DNA of 12,609 bases from an uncultured Roseburia sp. (GTDB taxonomy: Bacteria > Bacillota > Clostridia > Lachnospirales > Lachnospiraceae). The position numbers and the translations under genes are program-made. Shown here in pieces: positions 11,904 through 12,609 of the stretch (positions are counted from its first letter, which is position 1; each line of letters opens with the position of its first letter). The notes beneath the pieces are model-generated. The model saw only the letters and a list, made by a program, of their open reading frames with translations, did not search any database and was not told the DNA's origin. Where the stretch lies: positions 1-12,609 of the forward strand of contig CAJTYI010000089.1 of the NCBI GenBank assembly GCA_910584215.1, in the 5' to 3' direction.

Positions 11904-12356
11904 TTATGCAAACAGTTCCACCGAATCCAGCATTACCGTAAACGGACCGTCATTGACCAATGAAATCTGCATATCGGCGCCAAAGATTCCCTGTTCGACA
12001 ACAGGCACCTTCGTTTTGCAGACATGGATGATATATTCATATAACTCCTTAGCCGCATCCGGATTTCCGGCTCGGATAAAAGACGGCCGGTTGCCTTTTC
12101 GGCAGTCTGCATACAGAGTAAATTGTGAAACCAACAAGATCTCTCCTCCGATATCGGCGAGCGACAGATTGGTTTTTCCGTCGGTGTCCTCAAAAATGCG
12201 CAGCCCGAGCAGTTTTTTTATCATTTTGTCGGCTAATTCTCTGGTGTCGGTATCGGAAATGCCGATCAAAACAAGAAATCCCGGTTTAATTTCACCTGTT
12301 ATCTGATTGTCCACAGTACAGGAAGCGGATTTAACGCGCTGGATTAAAAACTTCAT
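11904..12356 (-). CDS. dtd: D-aminoacyl-tRNA deacylase
   Basis: Dtd hydrolyses D-amino acids (and Gly mischarged on tRNA-Ala) from tRNA, keeping translation homochiral. The 150-residue protein is of normal length. It begins MKFLIQRVKSASCTVDNQITGEIKPGFLVLIGI and contains SQFTLYADCRKGNRPSF (about 77-93), an active-site segment, and NDGPFTVMLDS (about 135-145), carrying the Gly-cisPro motif used for chiral selection. On the minus strand AAAGGAG (12373-12367) lies about 10 bases before the ATG at 12356. No clear promoter is visible just upstream. In many Firmicutes dtd follows relA/spoT, but the short sequence visible to the right does not let me confirm that here. Confidence 0.97.
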   Translation of the reverse strand: MKFLIQRVKSASCTVDNQITGEIKPGFLVLIGISDTDTRELADKMIKKLLGLRIFEDTDGKTNLSLADIGGEILLVSQFTLYADCRKGNRPSFIRAGNPDAAKELYEYIIHVCKTKVPVVEQGIFGADMQISLVNDGPFTVMLDSVELFA

Positions 12357-12477
12357 ATAGAAATGGCTCCTTTCACTCGCATTGTATGTTTTGGATGGTT
12401 TGTAGTCCCAGGTTGAATATAAATCATAGATTATTGGCCGTTATTTTGACTGAATAAGTAGCCCTATGTGTTGCATT

Positions 12478-12609
12478 TTATTCTATCGTAAGCTTTTTAA
12501 ACTTTTCTGATTCACAAGGTAAATGCGGCAAATCATCGTGAGTTGGCGTCACAGTCTCTGCTTTTTTCTGAATGGAGCAAATGCCAAAGGTTCTAAGCGT
12601 GCTTCTTTG
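12478..12609 (-). CDS. Possible 3' end of an unidentified gene entering from the right edge
   Basis: On the minus strand a frame is open from the window edge for 43 codons, ending at TAA (12480-12478). The tail is hydrophilic, with CESEKFKKLTIE at the C-terminus, and shows no domain I recognise. An open run this short is not unlikely by chance, and the other frames are not much worse. If real, it would lie about 120 bases upstream of dtd on the same strand. It does not look like the ACT-domain C-terminus of RelA/SpoT, the gene often found next to dtd. Confidence 0.3.
   Translation of the reverse strand, partial: QRSTLRTFGICSIQKKAETVTPTHDDLPHLPCESEKFKKLTIE

Noticed and set aside
11845..12306. 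153-codon plus-strand open frame
   Set aside because: It lies antisense to dtd, which has full family motifs and a ribosome binding site. The plus frame gives no recognisable domain.
12357..12477. Promoter for dtd on the minus strand
   Set aside because: Possible -10 hexamers (TATATT, TATGAT) have no acceptable -35 at the right distance.
12573..12609. Start of a plus-strand gene at ATG 12573
   Set aside because: No ribosome binding site and too few codons before the edge to judge.

Overview
The window looks like a chromosomal housekeeping region of a Gram-positive Clostridia bacterium, most likely a member of Lachnospiraceae. This rests on gene content and order as I remember them for that group, on strong AGGAGG-type ribosome binding sites, on several GTG/TTG starts, on sigma-A-like promoters, and on the mix of cell-wall genes with yggS-sepF-ylmH. 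No phage, transposase, CRISPR array, rRNA or tRNA was seen.

Left block (1-4211, all +): the C-terminal transpeptidase part of a class B PBP (MrdA/PBP2 type), then minD, minE, a SEDS glycosyltransferase (rodA type), methylglyoxal synthase (mgsA) and a lipoprotein D,D-carboxypeptidase. minE/rodA and mgsA/carboxypeptidase overlap by 17 bases each, so this is a tightly coupled transcription unit for lateral wall synthesis and division-site placement. minC is not between the PBP gene and minD.

Middle block (4212-6799): a promoter and a small P-loop protein of unknown role with its own terminator; a convergent DUF378 membrane protein on the minus strand; a divergent regulatory region with two pairs of direct repeats; and a single-pass membrane protein resembling HlyD-type adaptors that starts at TTG.

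Right block (6877-11537, all +): a TTGACA/TATAAT-type promoter drives yggS-sepF-ylmH, followed by lspA, rluD and a cytidylate-kinase-like gene. divIVA, which often follows ylmH in Firmicutes, is absent here. A 35-bp tandem duplication sits directly before ylmH.

Right end (11538-12609): a 366-base non-coding stretch holds a strong terminator, then a compact cassette of three hairpins, then a second copy of the first terminator's right arm. Beyond it dtd (D-aminoacyl-tRNA deacylase) lies on the minus strand, and a possible 3' end of another minus-strand gene enters from the right edge.

The items most worth a second look are the three-hairpin cassette with duplicated terminator arms, the methylglyoxal synthase whose catalytic-Asp position reads Ala, the atypical SEDS residues, the missing minC and divIVA, and the small P-loop protein. 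I did not find a clearly new multi-gene system; the window is mainly core cell-envelope and division genes with unusual details.
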